In this document: positions 26,828-36,636 of the stretch, one piece after another
How positions within the stretch are numbered: the first letter of the stretch is position 1
Layout of the letters: each line of letters opens with the position of its first letter
Made by a program: the position numbers and the translations under genes
The notes under the pieces: model-generated
Seen by the model: only the letters and a program-made list of their open reading frames with translations
Database searches by the model: none
What the model was told of the DNA's origin: nothing
Source: Ameyamaea chiangmaiensis
GTDB taxonomy: Bacteria > Pseudomonadota > Alphaproteobacteria > Acetobacterales > Acetobacteraceae
Assembly: GCF_025995235.1 (NCBI RefSeq)
Contig: NZ_BAPT01000056.1
Coordinates: 248,001 to 312,000 of the forward strand
DNA: 64,000 nucleotides
Reading direction: 5' to 3'

Positions 26828-27970
26828 TCAGACCGGGGCCGCTTGCGCGGGGGCTGTCGCATAGACCGGCACGGGCGCGGGGGGAAGGCTGCTCTCGACC
26901 AGATCGGCAAGAGCCCGCACCGCGTCCGGGCGCGCCAGCGCGTGTGCCGCCGCGGCGGCTTCGGCCAGTCTGGCCGGCGCGCCCAGCAGATCGGCCAGAA
27001 GGGCGCTGACGGCCGACGGGGTGAAGGCCGGCTGGCGGATCATCCACGCCGCCCCGGCATCCATCAGCGCCTGGGCATTGCCGCCCTGTTCGTCGGAGGC
27101 TGCGATCGGCAGGGGAACGAGGATCGACGGCCGCCCCGCCATGGTCAGCTCCGCCACCGAGGACCCGCCGGCGCGCCCGATCACCAGATGCGCCTGCGCC
27201 AGACGCTGCGGTACGTCGGTGAAGAACGGGGACAGCGTGGCATCGATTCCCGCCTGTGCGTAGGCGTCGCGCACCTTGGGGATGTCGCTCTCGCGCACCT
27301 GCTGGGTCACGTGCAGGCGGGCCCGAAAGCCGCCGGGCAGCGCGGCAAGGGCTGCAGGCATCACCTCGCTGAAGACCGAGGCGCCCAGCGAGCCACCCCA
27401 GATCAGCAGATGGATCGCCTCGGTGGGCGGCACGTACGCCGCACCGTAAAGTGCTGCGACGCCCGGCCGTACCGGCATGCCAGTCAAAGTATGGGGTGTG
27501 CGGGCCGAGAGGCCGCGAACCGTCGGGAAAGACGTGGCGACGGCGGTCGCGACACGGGCCAGCAGGGCGTTGGCCTTGCCGAGGACGGCATTGCCCTCAT
27601 GCAGGACAAGCGCGGGTCGGTTCGGGCCCTGCAACCACCCGCCCAACAAGGGGGGGACGGACGGGTAGCCGCCGAACCCCACGACGGCGGCTGCGTCGAG
27701 TTCGCCCAGCAGGCCCCGTGCCTGCCATGCCCCGCGCAGAAGAGCCATGCCAGCCTTCGCCGCGCGTATCGGGCCGCGACCGGCAACGCCCGCCCCGGGC
27801 AGCACGAACTGCGCGGCGTTGGCGAACACGCCCGTGTCACGCTGGCCGCCGCGCGCGTCGGTCATCAGGACAAGGGTGTGGCCGCGTGCGTGCAACTCGG
27901 TCGCGAGTGCTTCGGCGGGAAAGAAATGGCCACCAGTACCCCCGGCGGCGATGACGATGGGACGCGTCAT
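26828..27970 (-). CDS. murG: UDP-GlcNAc:lipid I transferase MurG
   Basis: GT28 glycosyltransferase of 380 residues that makes lipid II on the inner face of the cytoplasmic membrane. The Gly-rich loops GGTGGHFFPA, GGSLGAS and GRAGGSSVAEL are all present, with EQGGNAQAL for the UDP-GlcNAc contact. ATG overlaps the ftsW stop (ATGA). The C-terminal 25 residues are Ala/Pro/Val-rich and slightly longer than usual. Confidence 0.96.
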   Translation of the reverse strand: MTRPIVIAAGGTGGHFFPAEALATELHARGHTLVLMTDARGGQRDTGVFANAAQFVLPGAGVAGRGPIRAAKAGMALLRGAWQARGLLGELDAAAVVGFGGYPSVPPLLGGWLQGPNRPALVLHEGNAVLGKANALLARVATAVATSFPTVRGLSARTPHTLTGMPVRPGVAALYGAAYVPPTEAIHLLIWGGSLGASVFSEVMPAALAALPGGFRARLHVTQQVRESDIPKVRDAYAQAGIDATLSPFFTDVPQRLAQAHLVIGRAGGSSVAELTMAGRPSILVPLPIAASDEQGGNAQALMDAGAAWMIRQPAFTPSAVSALLADLLGAPARLAEAAAAAHALARPDAVRALADLVESSLPPAPVPVYATAPAQAAPV

Positions 27971-29127
27971 GCCGATACCGTCTTTTGCATGATAAACGAG
28001 GGTTCCTGGCCCGATGCGCTGCCGATGCGATGGCGCGTCAGGGCGAGCATCATGCCGATGGTCAGGGCGATCGACAGGGCGGAGGATCCACCGTACGAAA
28101 TGAACGGCAGCGTCATGCCCTTGGTCGGGATCAGATGAAGGGTCGAGCCCATGTTGATGAAGGCCTGAAGCCCGAAACCCGTCGCCAGTCCGGCCGTCGC
28201 GACGATGACGAACGGGTCGTCCTCACGCATCAGCTTCAGCACACTGCGGACGACGATGAAGAGGAACACAGCAATGATGAACAGGCAGACCAGCATGCCG
28301 TACTCCTCGCCCGCGACGGCAAAGACGAAATCCGCATGCGCGTCGGGCAGCAGGTCCTTGACCCGGCCCTCGCCCGGCCCGCGACCGGTCAGGCCGCCAT
28401 TGCCGAACGCGCGCAGGGCGGTGTCGATCTGGTAATGGTCGCCGACATTGGGATGCAGGAACCGCTCCACGCGGGAGCGCACGTGCGGAAATATGACGTA
28501 GGCGCCGAAGAACGCGCCGATCATGGCCGCGACGCCACCGGCCACAAGAACCAGATTTAGCCCGTCGACGAAGAGCTGGGTCATGAACACCATCGTGATG
28601 ACCGAGAGCATTCCGATATCCGGCTGGGATTTCAGCAGCACCAGAATGACGCCGAAGCCCACGATCGCCAGCGGCAGTCCGGGAAACATCCGCCGTTTGC
28701 GACGCTCGGCCAGCAGCCACGCGGTGACGACGGCAAAGCACGGCTTGAGGAATTCCGACGGCTGCACCGACATCAGCGGCAGCGCGATCCAGCGGCGCGC
28801 GCCCTTGATCTCCATCCCGTGGACCAGGGTCATCGCCGTTGCGGCCAGCGCGAGCGCGCCGCCAACTATCGCGAGTTTCTTGATCGCGTTCAGCGACAGC
28901 ATCGACACGCCGAGCATTACCAGCCCCGCGAGGCTGAGGAAGATCACCTGCTTGAGGATGAACATGTCGCGTGACGCGCCGATACGCGTCGCCACCGCCG
29001 GACTGGCGGCCAGCATCAGGATATAGCCAAAGCTGATCAGCACGCCGACGGCCGCGATCGTCGGGCGGTCGACATTGCGCCACCAGCGGGCCAGCTTCGA
29101 ATTGTCGGCGCGCGAGACGACGGCCAT
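27967..29127 (-). CDS. ftsW: SEDS peptidoglycan polymerase FtsW
   Basis: Polytopic division-specific glycosyltransferase of 386 residues with about ten transmembrane helices. The family patterns GARRWI (near 115), QPSEF, KSQPDIG (with the catalytic Asp) and PFISYGGSS are visible. It works with the FtsI transpeptidase, whose gene lies a few genes upstream. It starts five bases after the murD stop and overlaps murG. Confidence 0.95.
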   Translation of the reverse strand: MAVVSRADNSKLARWWRNVDRPTIAAVGVLISFGYILMLAASPAVATRIGASRDMFILKQVIFLSLAGLVMLGVSMLSLNAIKKLAIVGGALALAATAMTLVHGMEIKGARRWIALPLMSVQPSEFLKPCFAVVTAWLLAERRKRRMFPGLPLAIVGFGVILVLLKSQPDIGMLSVITMVFMTQLFVDGLNLVLVAGGVAAMIGAFFGAYVIFPHVRSRVERFLHPNVGDHYQIDTALRAFGNGGLTGRGPGEGRVKDLLPDAHADFVFAVAGEEYGMLVCLFIIAVFLFIVVRSVLKLMREDDPFVIVATAGLATGFGLQAFINMGSTLHLIPTKGMTLPFISYGGSSALSIALTIGMMLALTRHRIGSASGQEPSFIMQKTVSA

Positions 29128-29132
29128 GGCGT

Positions 29133-30533
29133 CTATGCTCCGGAGGAGGGTGGGGATGGCGTGGTTACTAGAGCATCCACCAGCTCAATGAAACGTAAAC
29201 CGCGATGTTCGAAGCTTCGGAACTGGTCGAAACTGGCGCACGCGGGCGACAGCAGGACGGCCTCCGCCTGTAAGGTCTTGGCGGCGCTCAGGGATTCGGC
29301 CACGGCGGCGTCGAGCGTTTCGACAACGCGGTGTGCCACGCCATGCGCGGCCAGTGTCTCCGCAAGCGCGGGCGCGTCGCGTCCGATCAGCAGGGCCAGC
29401 GCGATTCGCGGGAAAAAGGGCGCAAGCGACGCTATGCCGCCCTCCTTGGCGATGCCGCCCGCGATCCAGATGATGCGGTCGTGACAGCCCAGGGCGCGGG
29501 CAGCGGCGTCCGCGTTCGTCGCCTTGCTGTCGTCGATGAAAGCAACCCCGTCGATCGTGCGCACCCGCTTCTGGCGATGGGCCAGACCGCCGAAATCGCG
29601 CAGGGCGCCCGCAAGTCCGGCGCGCGGGGCGCCCAGGAACAGGGCGGCGGCGGCGGCGGCGGCGGCGTTTTCCGCATTATGTTCGCCGCGCAGGGCGGCT
29701 GCGGTCGCCAGGTCGGCGATCGGCCCCCGCGCGTCGCGCAGATGATGGTCCGGCGCGGAGACATCCGCCGATGGCGCGGCACCCGCGACGCGCAGGACCG
29801 GCACGCCGCGTGCGGCCAGGGTCGCCGCAATCGTGTCGCACGCGGCATCGCCCAGGCCGACCAGGGCCAGATCGTCAGGTCCCTGGTGATCGAAAATGTG
29901 GGCCTTGGCCGCGGCGTACCCCGCCATGTCGCCGTGTCGATCCAGATGATCGGGCGTCAGGTTCAGCAGGCAGGCGACATCGGCGTGGAACTGGTCCAGC
30001 CGTTCGAGCATGTAGGACGACATCTCAAGCACATAGACGCCGTTATCGGGCAAAAGCGGCAGGGAGAGGGCGGCGGGGCCAAGATTGCCGCCGGCGGCGA
30101 CCGGAAAACCGGCGCGCTCGAGCAGGTGGGCCAGCAGAACGGTCGTCGTTGACTTGCCGTTCGTACCGGTAATGGCGGCGAAACGGGCCCGGGAGCCGGC
30201 TGCCCGAACCGCGCGAAAGAGGATTTCCGCGTCGGAGAGCACCGGGAGGCCCGCGGCAACGGCGGCGGCCGCCACGCCATGGGCGCGTTCGCCGCGATGG
30301 GGAATGCCGGGCGAAAGGACCAGCGCATCCACCGTCGCGAGATCCGCGATCGGCGCGATCCGCGCGCCGATAGGCAGGGCGCCGACCGCCGCCCGGGCGG
30401 TATCGGAATCATCCCACGCCACCACCTCGGCGCCCATGGCGGCCAGCGCGCGCACGCTGGCTTCGCCATTACGGCCGAGCCCGAGAACGGCGAAGCGCTG
30501 CCCCGCGAGCAGGGTGGGTGGGAACGCGGTCAT
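29133..30533 (-). CDS. murD: UDP-MurNAc-L-Ala--D-glutamate ligase MurD
   Basis: Mur ligase of 466 residues adding D-Glu. P-loop ITGTNGKSTTT, VLEMSSY..LER, and the family stretch DDSKATNADA are present, with the N-terminal VLGLGRNGEAS Rossmann motif. A run of seven to eight Ala (AENAAAAAAAALFLG) is encoded by an eight-unit GGC/GCC trinucleotide repeat at 29643-29666. ATG overlaps the mraY stop context at 30530-30533. Confidence 0.95.
   Translation of the reverse strand: MTAFPPTLLAGQRFAVLGLGRNGEASVRALAAMGAEVVAWDDSDTARAAVGALPIGARIAPIADLATVDALVLSPGIPHRGERAHGVAAAAVAAGLPVLSDAEILFRAVRAAGSRARFAAITGTNGKSTTTVLLAHLLERAGFPVAAGGNLGPAALSLPLLPDNGVYVLEMSSYMLERLDQFHADVACLLNLTPDHLDRHGDMAGYAAAKAHIFDHQGPDDLALVGLGDAACDTIAATLAARGVPVLRVAGAAPSADVSAPDHHLRDARGPIADLATAAALRGEHNAENAAAAAAAALFLGAPRAGLAGALRDFGGLAHRQKRVRTIDGVAFIDDSKATNADAAARALGCHDRIIWIAGGIAKEGGIASLAPFFPRIALALLIGRDAPALAETLAAHGVAHRVVETLDAAVAESLSAAKTLQAEAVLLSPACASFDQFRSFEHRGLRFIELVDALVTTPSPPSSGA
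29643..29666. repeat. (GGC)8 trinucleotide repeat inside murD
   Basis: Eight perfect GGC units on the plus strand, coding for a poly-Ala run in MurD. Length changes by whole units would keep the reading frame. It lies in a loop-like Ala-rich stretch between recognisable Mur ligase motifs. Confidence 0.8.
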
Positions 30534-31627
30534 CGGATTTTCAGCGTCGCCAGCCCGAACAGGCCAAGCACGATCGCGACGATCCAGAACCGGATCACGA
30601 TCTTGGGCTCCTGCCAGCCGAGTTTTTCAAAATGATGATGCAGGGGCGCCATCAGGAACACACGCCGCCCCGTACGCTTGAACCAGAAGACCTGAATGAC
30701 GACCGACGCCGTTTCAAGGACGAACAGGCCGCCCACGATGCACAGGACCAGTTCATGCTTGACCGCCACGGCGACCGAACCAAGGGCACCGCCCAGCGCG
30801 AGCGATCCGGTATCGCCCATGAACACGGCCGCCGGGGGGGCGTTGAACCAGAGAAAGCCGAGGCCCGCGCCGATCAGTGCTGCCAGAAACACCGCCAGTT
30901 CGCCCGTGCCCGGCACGGCGTGCAGTTGAAGGTAATCCGCGAAGACGTGGTTGCCGACCAGATAGGCGATCAGAGAGAACACCAGGGCTGCGATGATCAC
31001 CGGGCCGATGGCCAGCCCGTCCAGCCCGTCGGTAAAGTTCACCGCGTTGCCGAAACCGGCGATCGTCAGCATGGCGAACAGCGGAAAGGCGAAACCCAGA
31101 GGCAGCAGAAGGTCCTTGATGAACGGAAAGGCCAGCTGGTTCGCCAGTTCGGCGGGCATCAGATGTTCAAGCCACCAGCCACCGGCAAGCGACACCCCGA
31201 ACTCGATGCCCAGTCGCGTGCGTGCCGACACGCCTTTCGTGTTGCGCTTGGATAGCTTGAGGTAGTCGTCCCAGAACCCCACCGCGCCAAACGCGGCCGT
31301 GATCAGCAGCACGCCCCAGACGAAACCGTTGCTGAGGTCCGCCCACAGCAGGGTTGCGACGAACCAGGCGATCAGGATCAGCATGCCGCCCATCGTGGGC
31401 GTGCCCGCCTTTTCCAGAACGTGACGCTCCGGCCCGAGGGCGCGGATCGGCTGGCCGCCGCGCTGGATGCGCTTGAGGCGCGCGATCAGTGGGTTGCCGA
31501 GCACCAGACTTATGATCAGCGCGGTCAGGCACGCACCACCCGAGCGGAAGGTGATGTAGCGGAAGACATTGAAGATCGTGGTGGTGTGCACGCCGCCGTC
31601 ATGGGCCGCGATCAGGTTATAGAGCAT
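30530..31627 (-). CDS. mraY: Phospho-MurNAc-pentapeptide transferase MraY
   Basis: Polytopic inner-membrane enzyme of 365 residues that makes lipid I. The motifs AGTPTMGGM, NFTDGLDGLA, MGDTGSLALGG and the MraY-specific LHHHFEKLGW are all present, which sets it apart from the WecA-like protein at 6759-7766. It is nine bases after murF and overlaps murD (ATGA). Confidence 0.97.
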   Translation of the reverse strand: MLYNLIAAHDGGVHTTTIFNVFRYITFRSGGACLTALIISLVLGNPLIARLKRIQRGGQPIRALGPERHVLEKAGTPTMGGMLILIAWFVATLLWADLSNGFVWGVLLITAAFGAVGFWDDYLKLSKRNTKGVSARTRLGIEFGVSLAGGWWLEHLMPAELANQLAFPFIKDLLLPLGFAFPLFAMLTIAGFGNAVNFTDGLDGLAIGPVIIAALVFSLIAYLVGNHVFADYLQLHAVPGTGELAVFLAALIGAGLGFLWFNAPPAAVFMGDTGSLALGGALGSVAVAVKHELVLCIVGGLFVLETASVVIQVFWFKRTGRRVFLMAPLHHHFEKLGWQEPKIVIRFWIVAIVLGLFGLATLKIR

Positions 31628-31636
31628 CGCTCCGCT

Positions 31637-33004
31637 TCATCTCCCAGTCGTCAGGGCGGACACGACATCACGCATGCGGCTGCCCAGGCTGCCTTTGACC
31701 AGAACCACGTCGTCCGGTCGAAGCGCTGTCACCACATGCGGCGCCAGACTCGCGGCGTCCGGTGCCCACGCGCCGCGTATAGCCTCTGGCGCCGCGTCGA
31801 AAAGCCCCTTCATGTGGGGACAGCAGCAAAAAAGCAGGTCGACGTTCGCCGTGACGGCCGGCAGCAGGGCCAGATGCTCGGCCTCGGCAAAGGTCCCCAG
31901 CTCGCGGATGTCCCCCAGAACGGCCACGCGGCGGGCGGACGGCAGAAGCCCCAGCACTTCGAGCGCCGCGATGGTCGAAATACGGGACGCGTTATAACTT
32001 TCGTCCAGAAGCTGGGCCGCGCCGGCAAGGACGGGGCGCAGTGCACCGCGCCCGTCACCCGGTCGGAACGTCGCCAGCGCCGTTATGCCGGGGGCGGGGG
32101 CGAGGTCCAGTGCGACGAGCGCACCGATCGCCAGTGCGGCATTGCGCGCGAGATGGGCGCCCGGCGCGGCCAGGGTGACGGCGTTGTCCCGACCCTCCAC
32201 GGTGACGCGAAAGGCGCTGCCGTCCGGGCGCAGATGAACATCGTCCAGCCGGATGTCGGCTGCGTCCCCGGAGCCCACACGCAGAATGCGGGCGTCGCCC
32301 TGTCGCGCGGCCTCGTCGAGCCGGTCCTGTCCGGGGGCGTCCATCGGCACGACGGCCACGCCCCCGCGAAGTGCTGCCAGAAGGCTCGCCTTCTCCCGCG
32401 CGATCGCGTCGAGACTGCCCATATTGCCGATATGCTGGGCCGCGATCGTGGTGATCACCGCGACGTCGGGGCGGATCATGGCAGCCAGCGGCGCGATCTC
32501 GCCCGGGTGGTTCATACCCACCTCGGCCACGCAGAACGGCGCCTCCGGTGGCATGCGCGCCAGAGTCAACGGAACGCCCCAGTGATTGTTGTAGGAGGCG
32601 ACCGAAAAATGGGTAGGACCATAAGCACCCAGCGCCGTGCGCAGCATCTCCTTGGTTGTCGTCTTGCCGACGCTGCCGGTGATGGCGACGACACGGCCGC
32701 CGAAACGGGCGCGCGCAAAGACGCCCAGCGCACCGAGGGCGGCCAGGGTATCGGGCACGACCAGCGCGCGCGGGTCCTGCGTCGCCCGCGCGTCGTGCAC
32801 CATGACGCAGGCCGCACCGCGCTCGAAGGCCGCGGCGACATGGGCATGGCCGTCGCTGTTGTCACCGACGAGCGCGATGAACAGGTCGCCCGGCTGCACG
32901 GTGCGCGTGTCGATCGATACACCGGTCACCGCCACGTCATCGGCGCCGGCGAACCGGCCGCCGGTGGCGCGTTCCAGATCCGCACGGGTCCAGAGCGCGC
33001 TCAT
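31637..33004 (-). CDS. murF: UDP-MurNAc-tripeptide--D-Ala-D-Ala ligase MurF
   Basis: Mur ligase of 455 residues adding the D-Ala-D-Ala made by Ddl. P-loop ITGSVGKTTTKEML, the YNNHWGVPLTL segment, EVGMNHPGE and LLDESYNAS are typical of MurF. The Val/Asp-rich N-terminal domain (VTGVSIDTRTVQPGD) is the UDP-binding part. ATG overlaps the murE stop (ATGA). Confidence 0.96.
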   Translation of the reverse strand: MSALWTRADLERATGGRFAGADDVAVTGVSIDTRTVQPGDLFIALVGDNSDGHAHVAAAFERGAACVMVHDARATQDPRALVVPDTLAALGALGVFARARFGGRVVAITGSVGKTTTKEMLRTALGAYGPTHFSVASYNNHWGVPLTLARMPPEAPFCVAEVGMNHPGEIAPLAAMIRPDVAVITTIAAQHIGNMGSLDAIAREKASLLAALRGGVAVVPMDAPGQDRLDEAARQGDARILRVGSGDAADIRLDDVHLRPDGSAFRVTVEGRDNAVTLAAPGAHLARNAALAIGALVALDLAPAPGITALATFRPGDGRGALRPVLAGAAQLLDESYNASRISTIAALEVLGLLPSARRVAVLGDIRELGTFAEAEHLALLPAVTANVDLLFCCCPHMKGLFDAAPEAIRGAWAPDAASLAPHVVTALRPDDVVLVKGSLGSRMRDVVSALTTGR

Positions 33005-34500
33005 GCGTACACCGACGGGGCCTGACCCGCGAGGGTGCGCAGGGTCGCGCAGTCGTCGAACGGATGGACCACGCCGCCGACGATCTGTCCCTGCTCGTGG
33101 CCCTTGCCCGCGACGACCAGCAGGTCGCCCGCCCGCAGCATCGCCAGTCCTTCCGCGAGCGCCCGGGCCCGGTCGCCGATCTCAATCGCGCCGGGTGCGG
33201 CCTCCAGGATCGCGTGCCGGATCGAGGCCGGATCCTCTGAACGCGGGTTATCGTCGGTGACGATGGCGACATCGGCCTGTGCCGCGGCGACGGCGCCCAT
33301 CAGCGGACGCTTGCCGCGATCGCGGTCGCCGCCGGCCCCGAAGATACAGATCACCCGGCCCGTGGCGTGTGGCCGCACGGCGTCGAGCAGCCGGTGCAGG
33401 GCGTCGGGCGTGTGGGCGTAGTCCACGTAGGCGGCCGCACCGTTGGGCAGAAGGACCGCGCGCTCCATGCGGCCGCGTACGCCGCGCAAGGTCGCCAATC
33501 CGTCCAGCGCGCGGTCTACGTCGGCCTCGTCCGGTCCGGCCAGAGCGGCGGCGAGCAGCGCGTTGTCGACCTGAAACCGGCCCAGAAGCGGCAGGACGAT
33601 CGTCCGCCGCGCACCGCCGACGTCCAGAGCCAGCGTCTGGCCTTCGGGGCCCGGGTTGGCGCGGAGCAGGCGGATCGTCGCGTCGCCTTCGCCCACCAGG
33701 CGCAGGTTCAGCCGCCGGTCGCGCGCGATCCGGCGTAGGGCGGCCAGGGTGTCGGCGTCCATGTCGGCCACGGTGGCGGCCAGCGCTCCTTCTGGCAGCA
33801 GGTCGGAAAACAGCCGGAGCTTCGCGTCCCGATACGCCTCGATCGTGCCGTGGTAATCGAGATGGTCGCGGGTAAGGTTGGTGAAGCCGCCCGCGGTAAA
33901 CCCGACGCCGTCCAGCCGGGACTGTTCCAGTCCGTGCGACGATGCCTCCAGTGCCGCATCCTGCACACCCTTGCGCGCCAGCTCGGCCAGAACCGTGGCC
34001 AGCGCACGGGCGTCCGGCGTGGTCAGCGCCGGCGGGGCGTGGTCGAGCGGCACGGGGGCGATCGCGCCGAGCGTGCCGAGGCTGGCGGCCGGCCGTCCCC
34101 ATCCCGTCCAGATCTGGCGCAGGAAGTCGACCGTGCTGGTCTTGCCGTTGGTGCCTGTCACGCCCACCAGATGGGCGGGCTGCGGACCGGCGAGGGTCGC
34201 GGCCATCCGGGCGAAGACCCCGCGCGGATCGTGCACGGCCAGCACGGGACAGGGCAGCCCGACGGGAGGTCGGGTGCCGTCGGGCGCCAGAATGGCCACC
34301 GCGCCCGCGCGGGCCGCATCGGCGATGAAGCGGCGACCATCGACGCGGGTGCCGGGCAGGGCGGCGAACAAGGTGCCCGGCGCCACGGCCCGGCTGTCCT
34401 CGGTCACGGCGAGAACTTCGATCGCGCCACCATCCGCCATCGCCCGCGCGTTGACGTGGTTCGTGACCCCGGCGCTGGCGAGAAGATCGGCAAGCTGCAT
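33001..34500 (-). CDS. murE: UDP-MurNAc-L-Ala-D-Glu:meso-DAP ligase MurE
   Basis: Mur ligase of 499 residues. P-loop VTGTNGKTSTV, SSHGLEQSRLDG and the DDNPRSEDP motif are visible; DNPR is the signature of meso-diaminopimelate-adding enzymes, so the cell wall should be DAP-type. The frame is open to 34911 inside ftsI, but the ATG at 34500 (MQLADLLASAG) gives the correct start, with a 4-bp gap after ftsI. Confidence 0.96.
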   Translation of the reverse strand: MQLADLLASAGVTNHVNARAMADGGAIEVLAVTEDSRAVAPGTLFAALPGTRVDGRRFIADAARAGAVAILAPDGTRPPVGLPCPVLAVHDPRGVFARMAATLAGPQPAHLVGVTGTNGKTSTVDFLRQIWTGWGRPAASLGTLGAIAPVPLDHAPPALTTPDARALATVLAELARKGVQDAALEASSHGLEQSRLDGVGFTAGGFTNLTRDHLDYHGTIEAYRDAKLRLFSDLLPEGALAATVADMDADTLAALRRIARDRRLNLRLVGEGDATIRLLRANPGPEGQTLALDVGGARRTIVLPLLGRFQVDNALLAAALAGPDEADVDRALDGLATLRGVRGRMERAVLLPNGAAAYVDYAHTPDALHRLLDAVRPHATGRVICIFGAGGDRDRGKRPLMGAVAAAQADVAIVTDDNPRSEDPASIRHAILEAAPGAIEIGDRARALAEGLAMLRAGDLLVVAGKGHEQGQIVGGVVHPFDDCATLRTLAGQAPSVYA

Positions 34501-34504
34501 CGGG

Positions 34505-36619
34505 TCAGTCCAGTCGGGGGGTGGGGGGCGGCAGATGCGTCGACGGATGCGCGGCGACCGTCTGCACCCGCGCGCCCATCGCAGGCTGTTCGCGCGGGCG
34601 GAGATCGGCGACCGTGCTGTCGGGGCGCGAGGCTCGGCCGTGTCCGGCCGGCGGTTTGGTCGCGGGCTCGCGATTGCGGGGATCGCCGGGGTCGTTCCCC
34701 GGGCCGAGCGGCCGATAGCCGGGGGGCACGCCGGGTTCCATCGGGATCGCCAGCGTCGCGTCGATCTCGGCGGCGTGGGCCGCGTCGGGGAACAGGCTGA
34801 GCATCGGCCCCACGCGCGAGATGATCTTCGAGACGGTAGGGGCCGCGTTCCACCCGGCGGTCGTCCAGCCATGTGTCTGTGGAGTCGGCTTGGGACTGTC
34901 GAGCATGACATAGACGGCGTAGCGCGGCGCGTTCATCGGAAACACGCCCGTAAAGGCCGAGACGTTGACGTGCTTGAGGTAGCCGCCGTGCGGCCCGATC
35001 TTTTCTGCCGTACCCGTCTTGCCGCCGACGAAATAGCCCGGCGATTCAGCGGATTTGCCGATACCCTGGGTCACGACGAGGCGCAGCATCTTGCGCACGA
35101 TGGCCGAGTTCGCTTCCGAAAGCAGGCGCGGCCCTTCCGGCTGGACAACATCGTCGGCATCGGTTGCCGTTACTACGGCGGGTTTTGCCATGCTCGGGTC
35201 GGTGAGGGGCGCCGGGGCCGTCATTGCCGCCGGCGCCGTGGCCTGTGCGGGCGCGGCGGAGGCCCGCGACACCAGTGTCGGCTTGACTAGGATGCCGCCA
35301 TTGGCGGTCGCGGCCGTGCCACGGACGATCGACAGCGGCGGCTCGGCCACGCCGTGGCCGAAGCCGACCGTCATCACGGTGGAAATGCCCCAGTTGCGTG
35401 TCGCCGGGACGATCGGGCGGCCGGCTTCGGGCAGTTCGACGGGCACCGGCGCGAAGAAGCCCATGGCGCGCAGCCAGTCCTGCTGGCGCTGCGCGCCGAC
35501 GTCCAGCGCCATGTGCGCGGCCGCCGGGTTCGAGGAGTACGCCATCACGGCGGGCATCGACAGCCATGGCGCGAAATGGTCCGTTTTCATGTCGGAGATG
35601 GTGAAACGGCCGATATGGATCGGAATGGTCGAAAATCGGTCCCACGGATGCGCCACACCCAGTTGCAGCGCCATGGCGGCGGTCTGGAGCTTGAAGGTCG
35701 AGCCGGGCTCATACATGCCGGTGACGGCGCGGTCGAAGCGTTCGTCATCGGTCGCATGCGCGTAATTGTTCGCGTCGTAGTCGGGCAGGCTGACCATGGC
35801 CACGATCTCGCCGCTGCGCACGTCCATCACGATCGCGCAGGCGCCGATGGCCTGAAAGTTGTCCTTGGCGGCCTGCAACTCGTCGTGGACCACGGCCTGG
35901 ACACGCACGTCGAGCGACAGCGTCAGCGGCGTGCGGTCACTGGTCAGGCGCTTGTCGAAGAACCGCTCCACACCGGCCACGCCGTGGTCGTCGATGTCCA
36001 CCGCGCCCATGATGTGGGCGGCCGTGCGCCCGAGCGGGTAGTGGCGGCGCTCGCCGGGCTCGAAGTAGATACCCGGAATGCCCAGGTTATTGATGGCGAT
36101 TTCCTGATTGGGCGAAATGTCGCGCGCCAGATAGACGAACTGCTTCTTCAGCCCCAGCCGGCGCACGGTCTCGGCGCGGTCGAGGGCGGGCAGAACCTTC
36201 ATCAGCTTGTCGGCCGCGTCCTCCGGGTCAATCAGTTCCTGCGGATTGGCATAGACCTGGGCCACCGGCAGCGAGATCGCCAGCGCCTGCCCGTTACGAT
36301 CGACGATCGACGCGCGATGGACCTGCGGCAGTGTGAAATCACCGGCCATCAGGCCGCGTGGATCGCTCTTGGGGATGTCCGGCACCTGCGGCGCGATCTG
36401 GCGCTTTTCGGGTGCCATCGGCATCCAAACCGTCGCCGCGGCCAGTTTCAGCCCTACCGCGCCGAACAGGATGCCGAACCCGCCCGCAACAAACAGGAGC
36501 CGCTTGTGCATGACCTCGCGCGCGGCACGCAGGCGCAGGTCACCATCCGTTATCCGCACGTCTTCGCGGGCGGATCGGTCGGCCCGGGGCGTGCGCTGGT
36601 GACCGGCGTCGTCGATCAT
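34505..36619 (-). CDS. ftsI: Division-specific transpeptidase FtsI (PBP3) with an extended C-terminus
   Basis: Class B penicillin-binding protein of 704 residues. One transmembrane helix lies near residues 40-62. The transpeptidase motifs are PGSTFK (active Ser), YSSNPA (SxN) and GGKTGTAEK (KTG), and the pedestal domain begins with RASIVDRNG. Usual FtsI proteins have about 580-600 residues. Here roughly the last 95 residues are Pro/Gly/Arg-rich and probably disordered, and an Ala/Pro insertion (ASAAPAQATAPAAMTAPAP) sits before the SxN-to-KTG segment ends. It cross-links septal peptidoglycan made by FtsW. Confidence 0.95.
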   Translation of the reverse strand: MIDDAGHQRTPRADRSAREDVRITDGDLRLRAAREVMHKRLLFVAGGFGILFGAVGLKLAAATVWMPMAPEKRQIAPQVPDIPKSDPRGLMAGDFTLPQVHRASIVDRNGQALAISLPVAQVYANPQELIDPEDAADKLMKVLPALDRAETVRRLGLKKQFVYLARDISPNQEIAINNLGIPGIYFEPGERRHYPLGRTAAHIMGAVDIDDHGVAGVERFFDKRLTSDRTPLTLSLDVRVQAVVHDELQAAKDNFQAIGACAIVMDVRSGEIVAMVSLPDYDANNYAHATDDERFDRAVTGMYEPGSTFKLQTAAMALQLGVAHPWDRFSTIPIHIGRFTISDMKTDHFAPWLSMPAVMAYSSNPAAAHMALDVGAQRQQDWLRAMGFFAPVPVELPEAGRPIVPATRNWGISTVMTVGFGHGVAEPPLSIVRGTAATANGGILVKPTLVSRASAAPAQATAPAAMTAPAPLTDPSMAKPAVVTATDADDVVQPEGPRLLSEANSAIVRKMLRLVVTQGIGKSAESPGYFVGGKTGTAEKIGPHGGYLKHVNVSAFTGVFPMNAPRYAVYVMLDSPKPTPQTHGWTTAGWNAAPTVSKIISRVGPMLSLFPDAAHAAEIDATLAIPMEPGVPPGYRPLGPGNDPGDPRNREPATKPPAGHGRASRPDSTVADLRPREQPAMGARVQTVAAHPSTHLPPPTPRLD

Positions 36620-36636
36620 GAAAACCCTTGATCAGG

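Noticed and set aside
35354..36631. 425-codon plus-strand frame over ftsI
   Set aside because: Antisense shadow of a gene with all three PBP motifs.
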